From an uncultured Lachnospiraceae bacterium (lineage in GTDB: Bacteria > Bacillota > Clostridia > Lachnospirales > Lachnospiraceae), in NCBI GenBank assembly GCA_910587955.1, contig CAJUNN010000005.1, positions 13,518 to 77,517 on the forward strand: a stretch of 64,000 nucleotides of DNA. Reading direction: 5' to 3'. The notes beneath the pieces were generated by a model. It did no database searches. It was not told the DNA's origin and saw only the letters and a list, made by a program, of their open reading frames with translations. Shown here piece after piece: positions 25,295-33,878 of this stretch. Each line of letters begins with the position of its first letter. Within the stretch, counting starts at the first letter, position 1. The translations under genes were made by a program, and so were the position numbers.

Positions 25295-25747
25295 CTATTT
25301 ATCCAGCATTTTCTTCAATTCACTTAAAAACGTATTGACATCCTTAAATTCCCGGTACACGGAGGCAAACCGCACATAGGCCACTGAATCCAGATCTTTG
25401 AGCTTATCCATCACCAGCTCGCCGATGACGCTGCTCTCTACCTCCCGTTCCTCCCGGTTGAAGATCTCGCTCTCGATGGCATCCAGCACCGCACTGATCT
25501 CCTTTAAGGGAACCGGACGCTTATGGCAGGCCCTTAAGATGCCGTCCTCAATCTTGCTCCTGTCATAAGGCTCCCGGTTATTGTCCTTTTTGATCACAAT
25601 CACCGGAATGGTCTCAATCTTTTCATAGGTGGTGAAACGCTTCCCGCAGGCGTCGCAAAGGCGCCGGCGCCGGATAGAATTGTTGTCCTCTGCCGGTCTG
25701 GAATCAATAACTCTGGTATTCTCCTGGCTGCAAAACGGACACTTCAT
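25295..25747 (-). CDS. nrdR: Transcriptional repressor NrdR
   Basis: A 150-residue repressor of ribonucleotide reductase genes that senses ATP/dATP. The zinc ribbon is CPFCSQENTRVIDSR ... RRRLCDACGKRFTTYE with four cysteines, followed by the ATP-cone domain (VIVIKKDNNREPYDRSKIEDGIL). Length and sequence are canonical. The ribosome binding site AGGAGG is six bases from ATG. It has its own promoter, and is divergent from ylmC. Confidence 0.97.
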   Translation of the reverse strand: MKCPFCSQENTRVIDSRPAEDNNSIRRRRLCDACGKRFTTYEKIETIPVIVIKKDNNREPYDRSKIEDGILRACHKRPVPLKEISAVLDAIESEIFNREEREVESSVIGELVMDKLKDLDSVAYVRFASVYREFKDVNTFLSELKKMLDK

Positions 25748-25783
25748 AACTACCTCCTATGACGCTGATGATCTCTGGTTTTC

Positions 25784-25813
25784 AGTATAGTATATTCCCG
25801 GCCTGCCTGTCAA
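25784..25813 (-). promoter_or_regulatory. nrdR promoter
   Basis: Minus-strand TTGACA, 18-base spacer, TATACT, 37 bases above the nrdR start codon. Confidence 0.65.
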
Positions 25814-25876
25814 TGCACCCGGAACCTTTTTTTGCTCCCCGCATAGAATAAAGAAAGATCTGCCAAAGGAACACTT

Positions 25877-26125
25877 ATGACCTTCTGTGAATTAAGAGAA
25901 AAAGACGTAATCAATATCAAAGACTGCAAACGCCTGGGCTGTGTATCCGATCTGGTCTTTGATCCCAAAAACGGCTGCATCCTGGCACTGATTACCTCCA
26001 GCAACGAAAAGCTCTGGGGACTTCTGGGAAAAGACTGTGAGTATGAAATCCCCTGGTGCAAAATCAAGCAGATCGGCCCGGACATTATCCTGGTAGAAAT
26101 GGATCCGGAGAAGGATCGCCGCTAA
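25877..26125 (+). CDS. YlmC/YmxH-family PRC-barrel protein
   Basis: An 82-residue PRC-barrel protein of the YlmC/YmxH sporulation family. The core ELREKDVINIKDCKRLGCVSDLVFDPKNGCILALI is typical; function is not established, though YlmC is linked to sporulation in Bacillus. AAAGGA seven bases before ATG supports the start. It reads opposite to CarD and their stops overlap by four bases. Confidence 0.85.
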   Translation: MTFCELREKDVINIKDCKRLGCVSDLVFDPKNGCILALITSSNEKLWGLLGKDCEYEIPWCKIKQIGPDIILVEMDPEKDRR

Positions 26126-26640
26126 ATGTCCCCGTCTATCCGGAGCGGAACACGCTCCTGAATATAGCCCCTCACATCCTCCCTGGCAATTCCCAGGGAA
26201 ACGGAAAGCTCCGCATAGAGCTGGTCTTCCGCCGCATGAAAGTAGCGTTCGTCTACGGCAGTCACCTTCTTCCCTTTCGCTCTCCGATCCTGCTGCCGGA
26301 AATAGGAGGTCTTGATAATCCGGATCCACTCTCTGGGATCCCCGCTTCGGATGGCTTCCCGGTAGCATTTCTCCCGCTGCTTATCATCCAGAACTGCAAG
26401 CTCCTCAATGGCGGGAATCTCATTTACCAAGGCATCGGCCTCCTCTTGGGTCATGACGGCCCGGATAACCACCTTTTCATTATCCACCGGGGTAAAAATC
26501 CGGTTTCCTTTCTGAAAACAGGGCGACAAAACATAGTAGAGACGGGTGCTCCCTGTCCCTGCAATGTCCGGCGCAGTGATATCCTCAATCTCACATACAC
26601 CGGTGGTGCCGTATACAATATAGTTTCCTTTTTCAAACAT
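26122..26640 (-). CDS. CarD-family transcription regulator
   Basis: A 172-residue CarD/CdnL-like protein. The N-terminal Tudor-like RNA-polymerase-interacting domain starts MFEKGNYIVYGTTGVCEIEDI and has YYVLSPCFQKGNRIFTPVDN; the C-terminal part is helical. These proteins bind the beta subunit of RNA polymerase and stabilise the open promoter complex. ATG 26640 has GGAGG five bases upstream. The gap 26641-26826 above it holds no gene and no clear promoter. Confidence 0.88.
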   Translation of the reverse strand: MFEKGNYIVYGTTGVCEIEDITAPDIAGTGSTRLYYVLSPCFQKGNRIFTPVDNEKVVIRAVMTQEEADALVNEIPAIEELAVLDDKQREKCYREAIRSGDPREWIRIIKTSYFRQQDRRAKGKKVTAVDERYFHAAEDQLYAELSVSLGIAREDVRGYIQERVPLRIDGDI

Positions 26641-26826
26641 AGAATCCTCCATTCCTGTTTTGCAGAATCACGGCTTCTATGTTTTATAATAACAGAAAAT
26701 TCTGGATTTATCTAATATTTTTTCATTATTTCAAAATCTTCGTTACATTTGCCCTAAAGACAGGGGGTGAAAATTAGGGATTTTGCCCAAAAACTCACGT
26801 CCGCTCCCGGAATTCCAGTCTCTCAT

Positions 26827-27693
26827 TTATATCTCTGCAATCTCATATTCCCTGCTGCCAAGACCCAGCTTTGCGGCCGCCTCCACCGTGTGAATGCCAT
26901 TGCGGGACTCCATGCGCTCGATTAGGGAAGCCTTCCCGGGATCGGGGGATCGGTACACTGCGTCCACGCAGGCCTGATCCAAGGCTACCGGGTCCAGGGA
27001 GGCGAAAACTCCGATGTCCGCCATCTCCGGTTCATGGGGGTTGGAATCACAGTCACAGTCGATAGACAGACGGTTCGCCACATTGATATAGACGATATTT
27101 TCACTGCCCATGTACGCGATCACCGACTGATCCGCATCCGCCATACATTCCAGGAAGGAATCGTGATCCGCTGTCCACAGATTCTCCGGCTCTCCAACTC
27201 CGTGAATGTGGGCTTTTCCGTGGGCGGAAGCAATACCGATAGAAATATTTTTCAGGGCTCCGCCGAAACCGCCCATCATATGCCCTTTAAAATGGGACAG
27301 CACCAGCATAGAATCATAATTTTTAAAATGGGAGCCCACATAGTTTTCCGTAAGATGAAATCCGCCTGTGACAGGCAGGGCAATCTCTCCCTCCTCATCC
27401 ATAATGTCGCAGGGTGCAATCCGGGTAAATCCATGCTCTTCCATGGCCTTCCAGTGTTCCGGCGTGGTATTCCTTCTTCCTTCATAGGCTGTATTGCATT
27501 CCACAATGGTTCCCTGCACCTCGGCAACCAGTGCCTGAATCAAGGACGGTTTCAGATAATTGTGGCCGCCCGGCTCTCCGCTGGAAAGCTTTACCGCAAC
27601 CTTTCCCTTCAAAGTCCTTCCCATCGCGCGGTAGAGTTTTGAAAGCGCCTCCGGGGTAATCTCCTTCGTAAAATAAACGGTTGATTTTTCCAT
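26827..27693 (-). CDS. DUF362 domain protein
   Basis: A 288-residue DUF362 protein without an attached ferredoxin domain. Typical segments are VAVKLSSGEPGGHNYLKP, SMLVLSHFKGHMMGGFGGALKNISIGIAS and DIGVFASLDPVALDQACVDAVY. The CDCDSNP segment could hold metal. DUF362 proteins are often fused or adjacent to 4Fe-4S proteins; here the neighbour 24 bases upstream is an aldo/keto reductase with two clusters, so the two probably share a redox task. The exact reaction is unknown. AAAGGAG nine bases before ATG 27693 sets the start. Confidence 0.88.
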   Translation of the reverse strand: MEKSTVYFTKEITPEALSKLYRAMGRTLKGKVAVKLSSGEPGGHNYLKPSLIQALVAEVQGTIVECNTAYEGRRNTTPEHWKAMEEHGFTRIAPCDIMDEEGEIALPVTGGFHLTENYVGSHFKNYDSMLVLSHFKGHMMGGFGGALKNISIGIASAHGKAHIHGVGEPENLWTADHDSFLECMADADQSVIAYMGSENIVYINVANRLSIDCDCDSNPHEPEMADIGVFASLDPVALDQACVDAVYRSPDPGKASLIERMESRNGIHTVEAAAKLGLGSREYEIAEI

Positions 27694-27717
27694 CTGTCTA
27701 TACTCCTTTCCCATTCT

Positions 27718-28866
27718 TTATTTTCCAAACATACCGGCCGCCCGCTTCATATTTTCCATAACCGGAACTTGAAAAGGACAGCGCTTCTCGCAGGAACCGC
27801 AGCCTACACATTCTCCGGCTTTGTGTTCCAGGACTGCATAATGCTCCCGCACGGTCTCCGGGATTTCCCCCTGGGCCGCTGCCAGATTGAGAAACTTCGT
27901 CACCAACGCCACATCGATCCCCTTGGGACAGGGGGCACAGTGGCCGCAGTACATACAATGTCCCTTCCAGCTGATCCTAGGAAAGCCGGCTAAAGCCGCC
28001 GCATAATCCTTCTGGCTCTCCTCCGCCTCCTCATAAGCGGCACTCGCCTCCAGCTCGGAAATCGTCCGGGCCCCGGACATGACGGAGGCCACAGCCGGCC
28101 GGGTCAGGGCATAGTGGATGCACTGATACAAAGTCAGGGCTTTGCCCGCAGGAGACAGCTCCCCGTTCAAAAGATCTCCTCCTCCGAAAGCCTTCATCAC
28201 GGTTATCCCCACTCCCAGACGCTGGCAGGTCTCATAGAGGGCCTGACGCTGGGGATCCATATTCACCAGAGGCTTTTCGTAATTTTTTCCGTCCCAGAGG
28301 GCCTCCACATCCTCATTGGCTGGAAGCAGATCATAGCAGGGATTGACGCTGAACATGAGGATATCCACCAGGCCGCTGTTTACCGCAGCCAGAGCCGCCT
28401 CCGGGTTATGGCTGGACATGCCGATACAGCCAATCTTTCCCTCTGCCTTTAGCTCCAGGGCATAACCCATCACATCCCCCTTTTGGATCTCTTCCCAGTC
28501 CTTTAAGGAATCCACATAGTGAATCATGCCAATCTCCACCCGATCTGTCTCCAGGCGCCGCAGCTGATCCGCAAAGCCCTCCTTTACCTCTGAAATCTCC
28601 CTGGTCCGCTTATATTGGCCATCCTTCCAGACGGAGCAGAGATGAGCCTGAAGGATAAATTTTTCCCTGCGTCCTTTAAGGGCCGCACCCAGATTGGAGC
28701 GTACCTCCGGGTCCGGGGTGTACAAATCCAGGCAGTTGACGCCCCACTCCTCCATTTTATCCACAAAAGCTCTTGTCTCCTCTGCGGATTTTCCCACAAG
28801 GCCCTCGCATCCCATTCCGATTTCACTCATAGTAAGGCCGGTACGGCCTGCTCTGCGATACTTCAT
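27718..28866 (-). CDS. Aldo/keto reductase with C-terminal 4Fe-4S ferredoxin domain
   Basis: A 382-residue predicted oxidoreductase. Residues 1-270 are an aldo/keto-reductase barrel (MKYRRAGRTGLTMSEIGMGCEG ... GCIGMSSHNPEAALAAVNSG). The C-terminal 90 residues carry CMYCGHCAPCPKG and CVGCGSCEKRCPFQ, two 4Fe-4S sites. This fused type is common in anaerobes and its substrates are unknown. It precedes the DUF362 gene by 24 bases and follows a hairpin repeat whose end provides an AGGGGG ribosome binding site. Confidence 0.92.
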   Translation of the reverse strand: MKYRRAGRTGLTMSEIGMGCEGLVGKSAEETRAFVDKMEEWGVNCLDLYTPDPEVRSNLGAALKGRREKFILQAHLCSVWKDGQYKRTREISEVKEGFADQLRRLETDRVEIGMIHYVDSLKDWEEIQKGDVMGYALELKAEGKIGCIGMSSHNPEAALAAVNSGLVDILMFSVNPCYDLLPANEDVEALWDGKNYEKPLVNMDPQRQALYETCQRLGVGITVMKAFGGGDLLNGELSPAGKALTLYQCIHYALTRPAVASVMSGARTISELEASAAYEEAEESQKDYAAALAGFPRISWKGHCMYCGHCAPCPKGIDVALVTKFLNLAAAQGEIPETVREHYAVLEHKAGECVGCGSCEKRCPFQVPVMENMKRAAGMFGK

Positions 28867-28877
28867 ATATCTTGTCC

Positions 28878-29006
28878 CCCTATTCCAGTTCCCCTATTCT
28901 AGTTCCGCATACGCCCTCCAGGCACCCCTCCCTTAGAAAGAATTTCAGCCGTAAAAATACACGGCCGCAATTCTTTCTGGGCGCCTTCCGGGCTTCTGCT
29001 GTTTTG
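28878..29006 (-). repeat. Hairpin repeat with duplicated boundary box upstream of the Fe-S aldo/keto reductase
   Basis: On the minus strand the unit starts CAAAACAGCAGAAGCCCGG and has complementary arms AGAAAGAATTGCGGCCG and CGGCTGAAATTCTTTCT. It ends with the box GCGGAACTAGAATAGGGG, at once repeated as GAACTGGAATAGGGGG. The last copy serves as the ribosome binding site. Confidence 0.8.
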
Positions 29007-29080
29007 ATTATAACAGTTGAAGTCCGCTTTAAGTCAAATACTTTCTGCGGAAGAGACCGGCCGTGCACACATGCTCCGTC

Positions 29081-29109
29081 TTGACTTTGCAGCCCCAACC
29101 TTTTACAAT
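29081..29109 (+). promoter_or_regulatory. Promoter of the small gene at 29141
   Basis: TTGACT, 17-base spacer, TACAAT, 31 bases before the start codon. Confidence 0.7.
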
Positions 29110-29140
29110 ATTATTTATACAAAACGAGGGGGAAAATCTT

Positions 29141-29557
29141 ATGAGCTGGAGCGACAAATGTATCGCGGCCCTTGCCGAAAAGAAACTGTTTGAAAATTCC
29201 GGTCACAGAACCCGGTTTAAGGAGCTGCTGGACTGCTACGCAGACTATCCTTTTTTCAACCGGGGCCTGTGCAAGTGCATGTACCTGTCCGCTTGGGACG
29301 AGGAACACTTCTGTATTATGCTCGAAACGCTTATGAGCATGAGCCTGGGCCAGGAGCGGAACACAGACGACATGCGGATTCAGGGCGACGTTCTCGCCGG
29401 GGATGAGCCCACCCCCGACTACTACATGTACCAGCTCTCCAACGCCTTTCTGGACGGCGCACCTTTCCGCCTCAGCCCCGACGCAGATATTGATCCCGAA
29501 AAGCGCTATACCATCCGGCAGGCTCTCCGGGCCGCCGAAGTCATCGATAGCATCTAG
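29141..29557 (+). CDS. Small cytosolic protein, function unknown
   Basis: A 138-residue protein beginning MSWSDKCIAALAEKKLFENSG. It is acidic, mostly helical, with seven cysteines spread along the chain (including GLCKCMYLS) but no recognisable metal-binding spacing. There is no signal peptide or membrane segment. A good promoter and GAGGGGG eight bases before ATG show that it is a real gene. It is transcribed toward glgX, whose stop lies four bases beyond its own. I do not recognise the family. Confidence 0.7.
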   Translation: MSWSDKCIAALAEKKLFENSGHRTRFKELLDCYADYPFFNRGLCKCMYLSAWDEEHFCIMLETLMSMSLGQERNTDDMRIQGDVLAGDEPTPDYYMYQLSNAFLDGAPFRLSPDADIDPEKRYTIRQALRAAEVIDSI

Positions 29558-29560
29558 TGC

Positions 29561-31687
29561 TCAGCAAACGGTAAATACCGCCACAGACCGGGGACGCATA
29601 ATAAACTGACCGTCAATGCGGATTTCTTCGCCGCTCCGGTAAAAGAAGCGGCCCTCTCCGTCTCCGTAAGTGTGAACGTTCAAATGCCACGTCCCTGCCA
29701 TATAAATCTGTGGAAGGCGGATTTCCACATTCTCCCAATAGGAATTGATTATCATATACACCACATCATCCCGGCCTTTTTCCAAATCATATCCCGTAAA
29801 GCAGACACCGAATACGTGGGCATTCTCCAGAAAATTCTTCCGGATTCCGTCTGCCCCGTATACCCGGAGCCCTTCCATGCCGCAGACCGCATCGGGCAAT
29901 TTCTTCCGGATTACAGGATGCTGATAGCGGAAATCTATCATAAATTTGAAAAATTCAAACAATTCCCGGTTTTTCTTCAAAAGCTCCCAATCCAGCCAGG
30001 AAATCTCATTGTCATGACAATAGCAGTTATTGTTGCCGTACTGGGTATTTCCAAATTCATCCCCGGCAAGAAACATCGGCGTCCCCCTGCTGCACATCAA
30101 AACCGCACAGGCATTGCGTATCATGCGGAACCGGAGTTTTAAAATCTCCGGATCTTCCGTCTCCCCTTCCGCTCCGCAGTTCCAGCTCCGGTTGTTGTCG
30201 GATCCGTCCGTATTGTTCCAGCCGTTGCTTTCATTGTGCTTCTCATTGTAAGAATAGAGATCGTAGAGAGAAAACCCGTCGTGACAGGTAAAAAAGTTCA
30301 CACAGGAATTATACCCTGCGTAAGTACCGCTTTCATTCGTCCCATGGCCTCCATACATATCTACAGAGCCCACAATGCTCCAGGCCGTATCCCGGGCCAT
30401 ATAATTATCTCCTTTCAGGAAACTGCGCAGGGCGTCCCGGTACCTTCCGTTCCACTCGGCCCAGCGCCTGCTTGCCGGAAACCGGCCCACCTGATACAAG
30501 CCGCCCGCATCCCAGGCCTCCGCAATAAGCTTGACCCTGCTCAGAATGGGATCATAAGCCAGACTGCGCAGAAGAGGCGGATTGCTGATGGGAGAGCCGT
30601 CCTCATTCCTTCCAAGAATGCTTGCCAGATCAAAGCGGAATCCGTCTACCCGGTAGCTCACCGTCCAGTACCGCAGGCATTCCAGAATCAGCTGGTGAAC
30701 GATGGGATGATTGCAGTTTAATGTATTTCCGCAGCCGCTGAAATTGTAATAATTGCCCTCCGGCGTAAGCATATAATACACTTTATTGTCGAAACCTTTG
30801 AAGCAAAAGGTGGGGCCGTGTTCATTTCCTTCCGCCGTGTGATTAAACACCACATCCAGGATCACTTCAATTCCGTTTTCGTGAAGTTCCTTGATCAGCT
30901 CCTTTAATTCCGTCCCTTCCCGGTTATACTCCCGGGCCGAAGTATAGTTGGTGTTGGGCGCAAAAAAACCGATGGAATTATACCCCCAGTAATCCAGAAG
31001 CTTCTCTCCGCCTACTTCCCTGGAATTCATGGTCTCATCAAAGGCAAAGATCGGCATTAATTCCACGGCATTGATTCCCAGCTCCTTTAGGTACGGAATT
31101 TTCTCCCTTAGCCCCGCAAAGGTCCCAGGATGCTTCACTCCGGAAGAAGGATGCTTAGTATACCCGCGCACATGCAGCTCATAAATTACCAGATCACTCA
31201 ATTCCCTGGAGGACTGGGGCATGTCTCCCCAGTCAAAAATATCTTTCACTACTCTGCCCCGGTATCCCCGGCTCCGGTGCTCTCCCCAGCGTCCCTGTCT
31301 GGTGACCACCCTCGCATAAGGGTCCAAAAGTACCCGCTTCCTGTCAAAAATCATACCTTCCTTTGGATCATAGGGACCTCCCACCCGGTAGGCATACTCG
31401 AATTTTTCAATATCCAGTCCAAACACAATCATGGAATAAACATCCCCGATTTTGTATTCGTCCGGAAAGGGAAGCTCCGCATAAGGCTCTTCTTCCCCCT
31501 CATGAAACAGCAGCAGCTCACAGGAAGTCCCAAAATGGGTATGCACCGTGAAACTCACTCCATTGGGCAGAGCCATGGCTCCGTTTACATCAAAGAGACC
31601 GGGCCTTACGGGATAGCCCCCGCTCATTCCCATAGGCGTCATGGTAATGGTATATTCAGGAACAAACCTTTGTGTGTAATATTTCAA
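29561..31687 (-). CDS. glgX: Glycogen debranching enzyme GlgX-like (GH13 isoamylase type)
   Basis: A GH13 debranching enzyme of about 708 residues, hydrolysing alpha-1,6 links in glycogen. An N-terminal CBM48 domain (SFTVHTHFGTSCELLLFHEGEEEPYAE) precedes the barrel with GYNSIGFFAPN, DVVFNHTAEGNEHGPT, YRVDGFRFDLASILGR (nucleophile Asp), KLIAEAWDAGG (acid Glu) and FTCHDGFSLYDL (third Asp). The listed start is a TTG with GAAGGG six bases upstream. ATG 31717 is the alternative but lacks a ribosome site, and the frame to 31771 crosses a terminator hairpin. A strong promoter and that hairpin in the leader suggest attenuation. Confidence 0.9.
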   Translation of the reverse strand: MKYYTQRFVPEYTITMTPMGMSGGYPVRPGLFDVNGAMALPNGVSFTVHTHFGTSCELLLFHEGEEEPYAELPFPDEYKIGDVYSMIVFGLDIEKFEYAYRVGGPYDPKEGMIFDRKRVLLDPYARVVTRQGRWGEHRSRGYRGRVVKDIFDWGDMPQSSRELSDLVIYELHVRGYTKHPSSGVKHPGTFAGLREKIPYLKELGINAVELMPIFAFDETMNSREVGGEKLLDYWGYNSIGFFAPNTNYTSAREYNREGTELKELIKELHENGIEVILDVVFNHTAEGNEHGPTFCFKGFDNKVYYMLTPEGNYYNFSGCGNTLNCNHPIVHQLILECLRYWTVSYRVDGFRFDLASILGRNEDGSPISNPPLLRSLAYDPILSRVKLIAEAWDAGGLYQVGRFPASRRWAEWNGRYRDALRSFLKGDNYMARDTAWSIVGSVDMYGGHGTNESGTYAGYNSCVNFFTCHDGFSLYDLYSYNEKHNESNGWNNTDGSDNNRSWNCGAEGETEDPEILKLRFRMIRNACAVLMCSRGTPMFLAGDEFGNTQYGNNNCYCHDNEISWLDWELLKKNRELFEFFKFMIDFRYQHPVIRKKLPDAVCGMEGLRVYGADGIRKNFLENAHVFGVCFTGYDLEKGRDDVVYMIINSYWENVEIRLPQIYMAGTWHLNVHTYGDGEGRFFYRSGEEIRIDGQFIMRPRSVAVFTVC

Positions 31688-31727
31688 ATTTTTCCCTTCA
31701 CTCTCCTTTCCCGGCATGGCGCCGTTC

Positions 31728-31769
31728 AAAAAACGCGGGAGACAATCCCTTTTCAAGCTTGTCTCCCGC
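31728..31769 (-). terminator. Intrinsic terminator in the glgX leader (attenuator)
   Basis: On the minus strand the perfect 11-pair stem GCGGGAGACAA/TTGTCTCCCGC with a 13-base loop is followed by G and six Ts. It lies between the glgX promoter and start codon, with no gene before it to terminate. Confidence 0.8.
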
Positions 31770-31801
31770 ACAAATGCACACAGGACTTTTATTTGTTCGT
31801 T

Positions 31802-31830
31802 ATTATACTTATTTTAAAGGAAAACGTCAA
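31802..31830 (-). promoter_or_regulatory. glgX promoter
   Basis: Minus-strand TTGACG, 17-base spacer, TATAAT: near consensus. Transcription would begin near 31795, giving a leader of about 108 bases. Confidence 0.8.
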
Positions 31831-31932
31831 ATGGTTTACCGAAAAATACAAATAGATTGTAAAAACCGATAAAAACATTCTTAAAATATCCGATTGTCCG
31901 TCTTGCGAAAACATCTATGCCGCACAAACTTC

Positions 31933-31961
31933 TTTTGCAAAACAAAAAAATATGGTATACT
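31933..31961 (+). promoter_or_regulatory. metA promoter candidate
   Basis: An extended -10 box, TGG before TATACT, with a weak -35 TTTTGC 17 bases upstream; 55 bases before the metA start. No SAM or T-box leader is visible. Confidence 0.5.
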
Positions 31962-32016
31962 GAACGAAACAGTCTCTGTTTCCGGGAACAAGACAAAAGA
32001 AAGAGAGTGAAGCATT

Positions 32017-32934
32017 ATGCCGATTAAAGTAGCAAGCGATCTGCCGGTCCGGGCGATTCTGGAAAGGGAAAATATATTCGTTATGGATGAAACGAGAGCC
32101 CTAAACCAGGATATCCGGCCTTTGAAAATAGGAATATTAAATCTCATGCCCTTAAAAGAGGATACGGAGCTGCAGCTTCTGCGTTCTCTGTCCAACACCC
32201 CCCTGCAGCTGGACATTACCTTTTTAACGGTCAGCTCCCACGAATCCAAAAACACAGCCCAGAGCCATATTAACAAATTTTATGAACCCTTCTGCCAAGT
32301 GAAAAAACGCCGGTTCGACGGACTGATCATCACCGGCGCTCCGGTGGAGCAGATGGAGTTTGAAAAGGTAGACTACTGGGATGAACTGGTGGAAATTATG
32401 GACTGGGCCGAAACCCACGTCACCTCCACCTTCTTTATCTGCTGGGGCGCCCAGGCTGCCCTGTATCACTACTACGGCCTAAAAAAACAGCTTCTGCCCC
32501 AAAAGCTGTTCGGCCTGTACCGCCACCGGGTACAAAACCGGAAAGAACCTCTGATCCGGGGTTTCGATGACGAATTTCTTGCTCCCCACTCCCGCCACAC
32601 CACCGTGGACTCAGAGGCCATCCGCTCCTGCAGCTCCCTTACTGTCCTGGCAGAGTCCGACGAAGCAGGGATCTTTATCGCTATGGCAGAAAAGGGCCGC
32701 AAAATCTTTGTCTTTGGGCACCCGGAATACGACCGCCTCACCCTTCAGAAAGAATACGTGCGGGATAAGGAAAAAGGCTTGGATATAAAGACACCAAAGG
32801 ATTATTTCAAAGACAATGACAGCAGCAGCCAGCCGCTGCTTATGTGGCGGGCCCATGCCAACGCGCTGTACACCAACTGGATCAATTATTACGTGTACCA
32901 GCTTACGCCTTACCAGTGGGAGGATGAGGAGTAA
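32017..32934 (+). CDS. metA: Homoserine O-acetyltransferase (MetA family)
   Basis: A 305-residue MetA, activating homoserine for methionine synthesis. The acylated cysteine is Cys142 in FFICWGAQAALYHYYG. The His and Glu of the catalytic set are in FGHPEYDRL. Residue 111 is Glu (TGAPVEQMEFEKV); Glu here marks acetyl-CoA use in this family, while Gly marks succinyl-CoA use, so the product is probably O-acetylhomoserine although databases often say succinyltransferase. Length is canonical. It reads divergently from glgX. Confidence 0.95.
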   Translation: MPIKVASDLPVRAILERENIFVMDETRALNQDIRPLKIGILNLMPLKEDTELQLLRSLSNTPLQLDITFLTVSSHESKNTAQSHINKFYEPFCQVKKRRFDGLIITGAPVEQMEFEKVDYWDELVEIMDWAETHVTSTFFICWGAQAALYHYYGLKKQLLPQKLFGLYRHRVQNRKEPLIRGFDDEFLAPHSRHTTVDSEAIRSCSSLTVLAESDEAGIFIAMAEKGRKIFVFGHPEYDRLTLQKEYVRDKEKGLDIKTPKDYFKDNDSSSQPLLMWRAHANALYTNWINYYVYQLTPYQWEDEE

Positions 32935-32980
32935 TATCTATTTTCCCTGACATACACAATACGATAAAAAGGATACCATC

Positions 32981-33744
32981 ATGTTAGCATTTATAGATGA
33001 AAGCGGCTACCCAAGACCTACGGATTCTACAAAAAATCCTATTCTTCTTGCTGTGTGCATTCATGAATCAGACATAAAACCTATCACAAACCAAATTTAT
33101 AAACTAAAAGAATCTATTTACGGAAAACAAGATGAAATTAAATCCACCAAATTAATACGAGAAGCAACAATTACCAAAAACCGTACAAACAATATGTAGA
33201 TTCTCTGGTAAACTTGCTGGAAAATTTCAATATTACCATTTTTGCAATTATTATGGACAAACCCGATAAAGAAATTGTAACCCCAGACAACCATTTGCCC
33301 AAACAATACTATCTTTTAATGAAAAAAATCGAATTTTTCTGTACCCATCACCACTACGGAAAAGCCTTGCTAATCTATGACGAAGTCCATGAAGAAGCAG
33401 ATCGAAAAATAGCAGCTGCACTGACAGGTTTTCTTTTCAAATCACAGCTTGGAAAAACATTCCGCCACATATTAGAAATGCCTCTCTTTGTCAGTTCCTC
33501 TGTTACCGTTTCGATACAACTGGCGGACATTTTTGCAGGTATTTTGCGGCATTATTATGAAAACCATTTAGATACCTCAGAACCATCTACAGAATTTCAT
33601 CAATGGCTCTTTGAGCTTTTTCAAAAACTACAATCACACACAGAAAACAATAAGCAGCCCGGAACTTGTTTTATAGAATATGGATTTCAAAAAATAGGAA
33701 AAAACTTTTCTTATCCAATTTCCAAAAATGAAAATCCTTCTTGA
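32981..33744 (+). pseudogene. DUF3800 protein gene, frameshifted
   Basis: Two frames together spell one DUF3800 protein. The first (32981-33199, 72 residues) begins MLAFIDESGYPRP, the conserved start with its DES acidic motif, and stops after TITKNRTNN. The second continues in the -1 frame from about 33190 with KQYVDSLVNLLENFNITIFA and runs to 33744, including LLIYDEVHEE and VSIQLADIFAGILRHYY. DUF3800 proteins have an RNase H-like fold and are often found with mobile or defence genes. A deletion of one base (or loss of a non-multiple of three) near 33190-33200 explains the break. The region is clearly more AT-rich than its neighbours. A sequencing error cannot be excluded. Confidence 0.75.
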
Positions 33745-33781
33745 CAACAACTCTAATTTTTATATAATAGAATTAGAGTTG
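33741..33781 (+). promoter_or_regulatory. Consensus promoter with palindromic operator
   Basis: TTGACA, 16-base spacer, TATAAT (33741-33768). The 11-base inverted repeat CAACTCTAATT / AATTAGAGTTG (33748-33758 and 33771-33781) brackets the -10 box, as a repressor operator would. Confidence 0.72.
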
Positions 33782-33867
33782 TATGTTGTTCCGTCCTGGA
33801 GCTGCACACTGCTTGTTAAAAACGAATTTATCGCATCTGCAGATTAGCAGATGCGATTTCGTTTTTT
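33775..33867 (+). ncRNA. Candidate small RNA of about 90 bases
   Basis: A consensus promoter with operator is followed after about 55 bases by an intrinsic terminator. No frame in between has a ribosome binding site. The simplest reading is a short regulated RNA; it is antisense to nothing coding and lies just beyond the end of the cobalamin operon. Confidence 0.45.
33826..33867. terminator. Bidirectional terminator ending the cobalamin operon
   Basis: Stem ATCGCATCTGC/GCAGATGCGAT with a six-base loop, with A/T runs on both sides (TTTTTT on plus, TTCGTTTTT on minus). It stands 12 bases after the cobO stop codon. Confidence 0.85.
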
Positions 33868-33878
33868 ACATAAACGAG

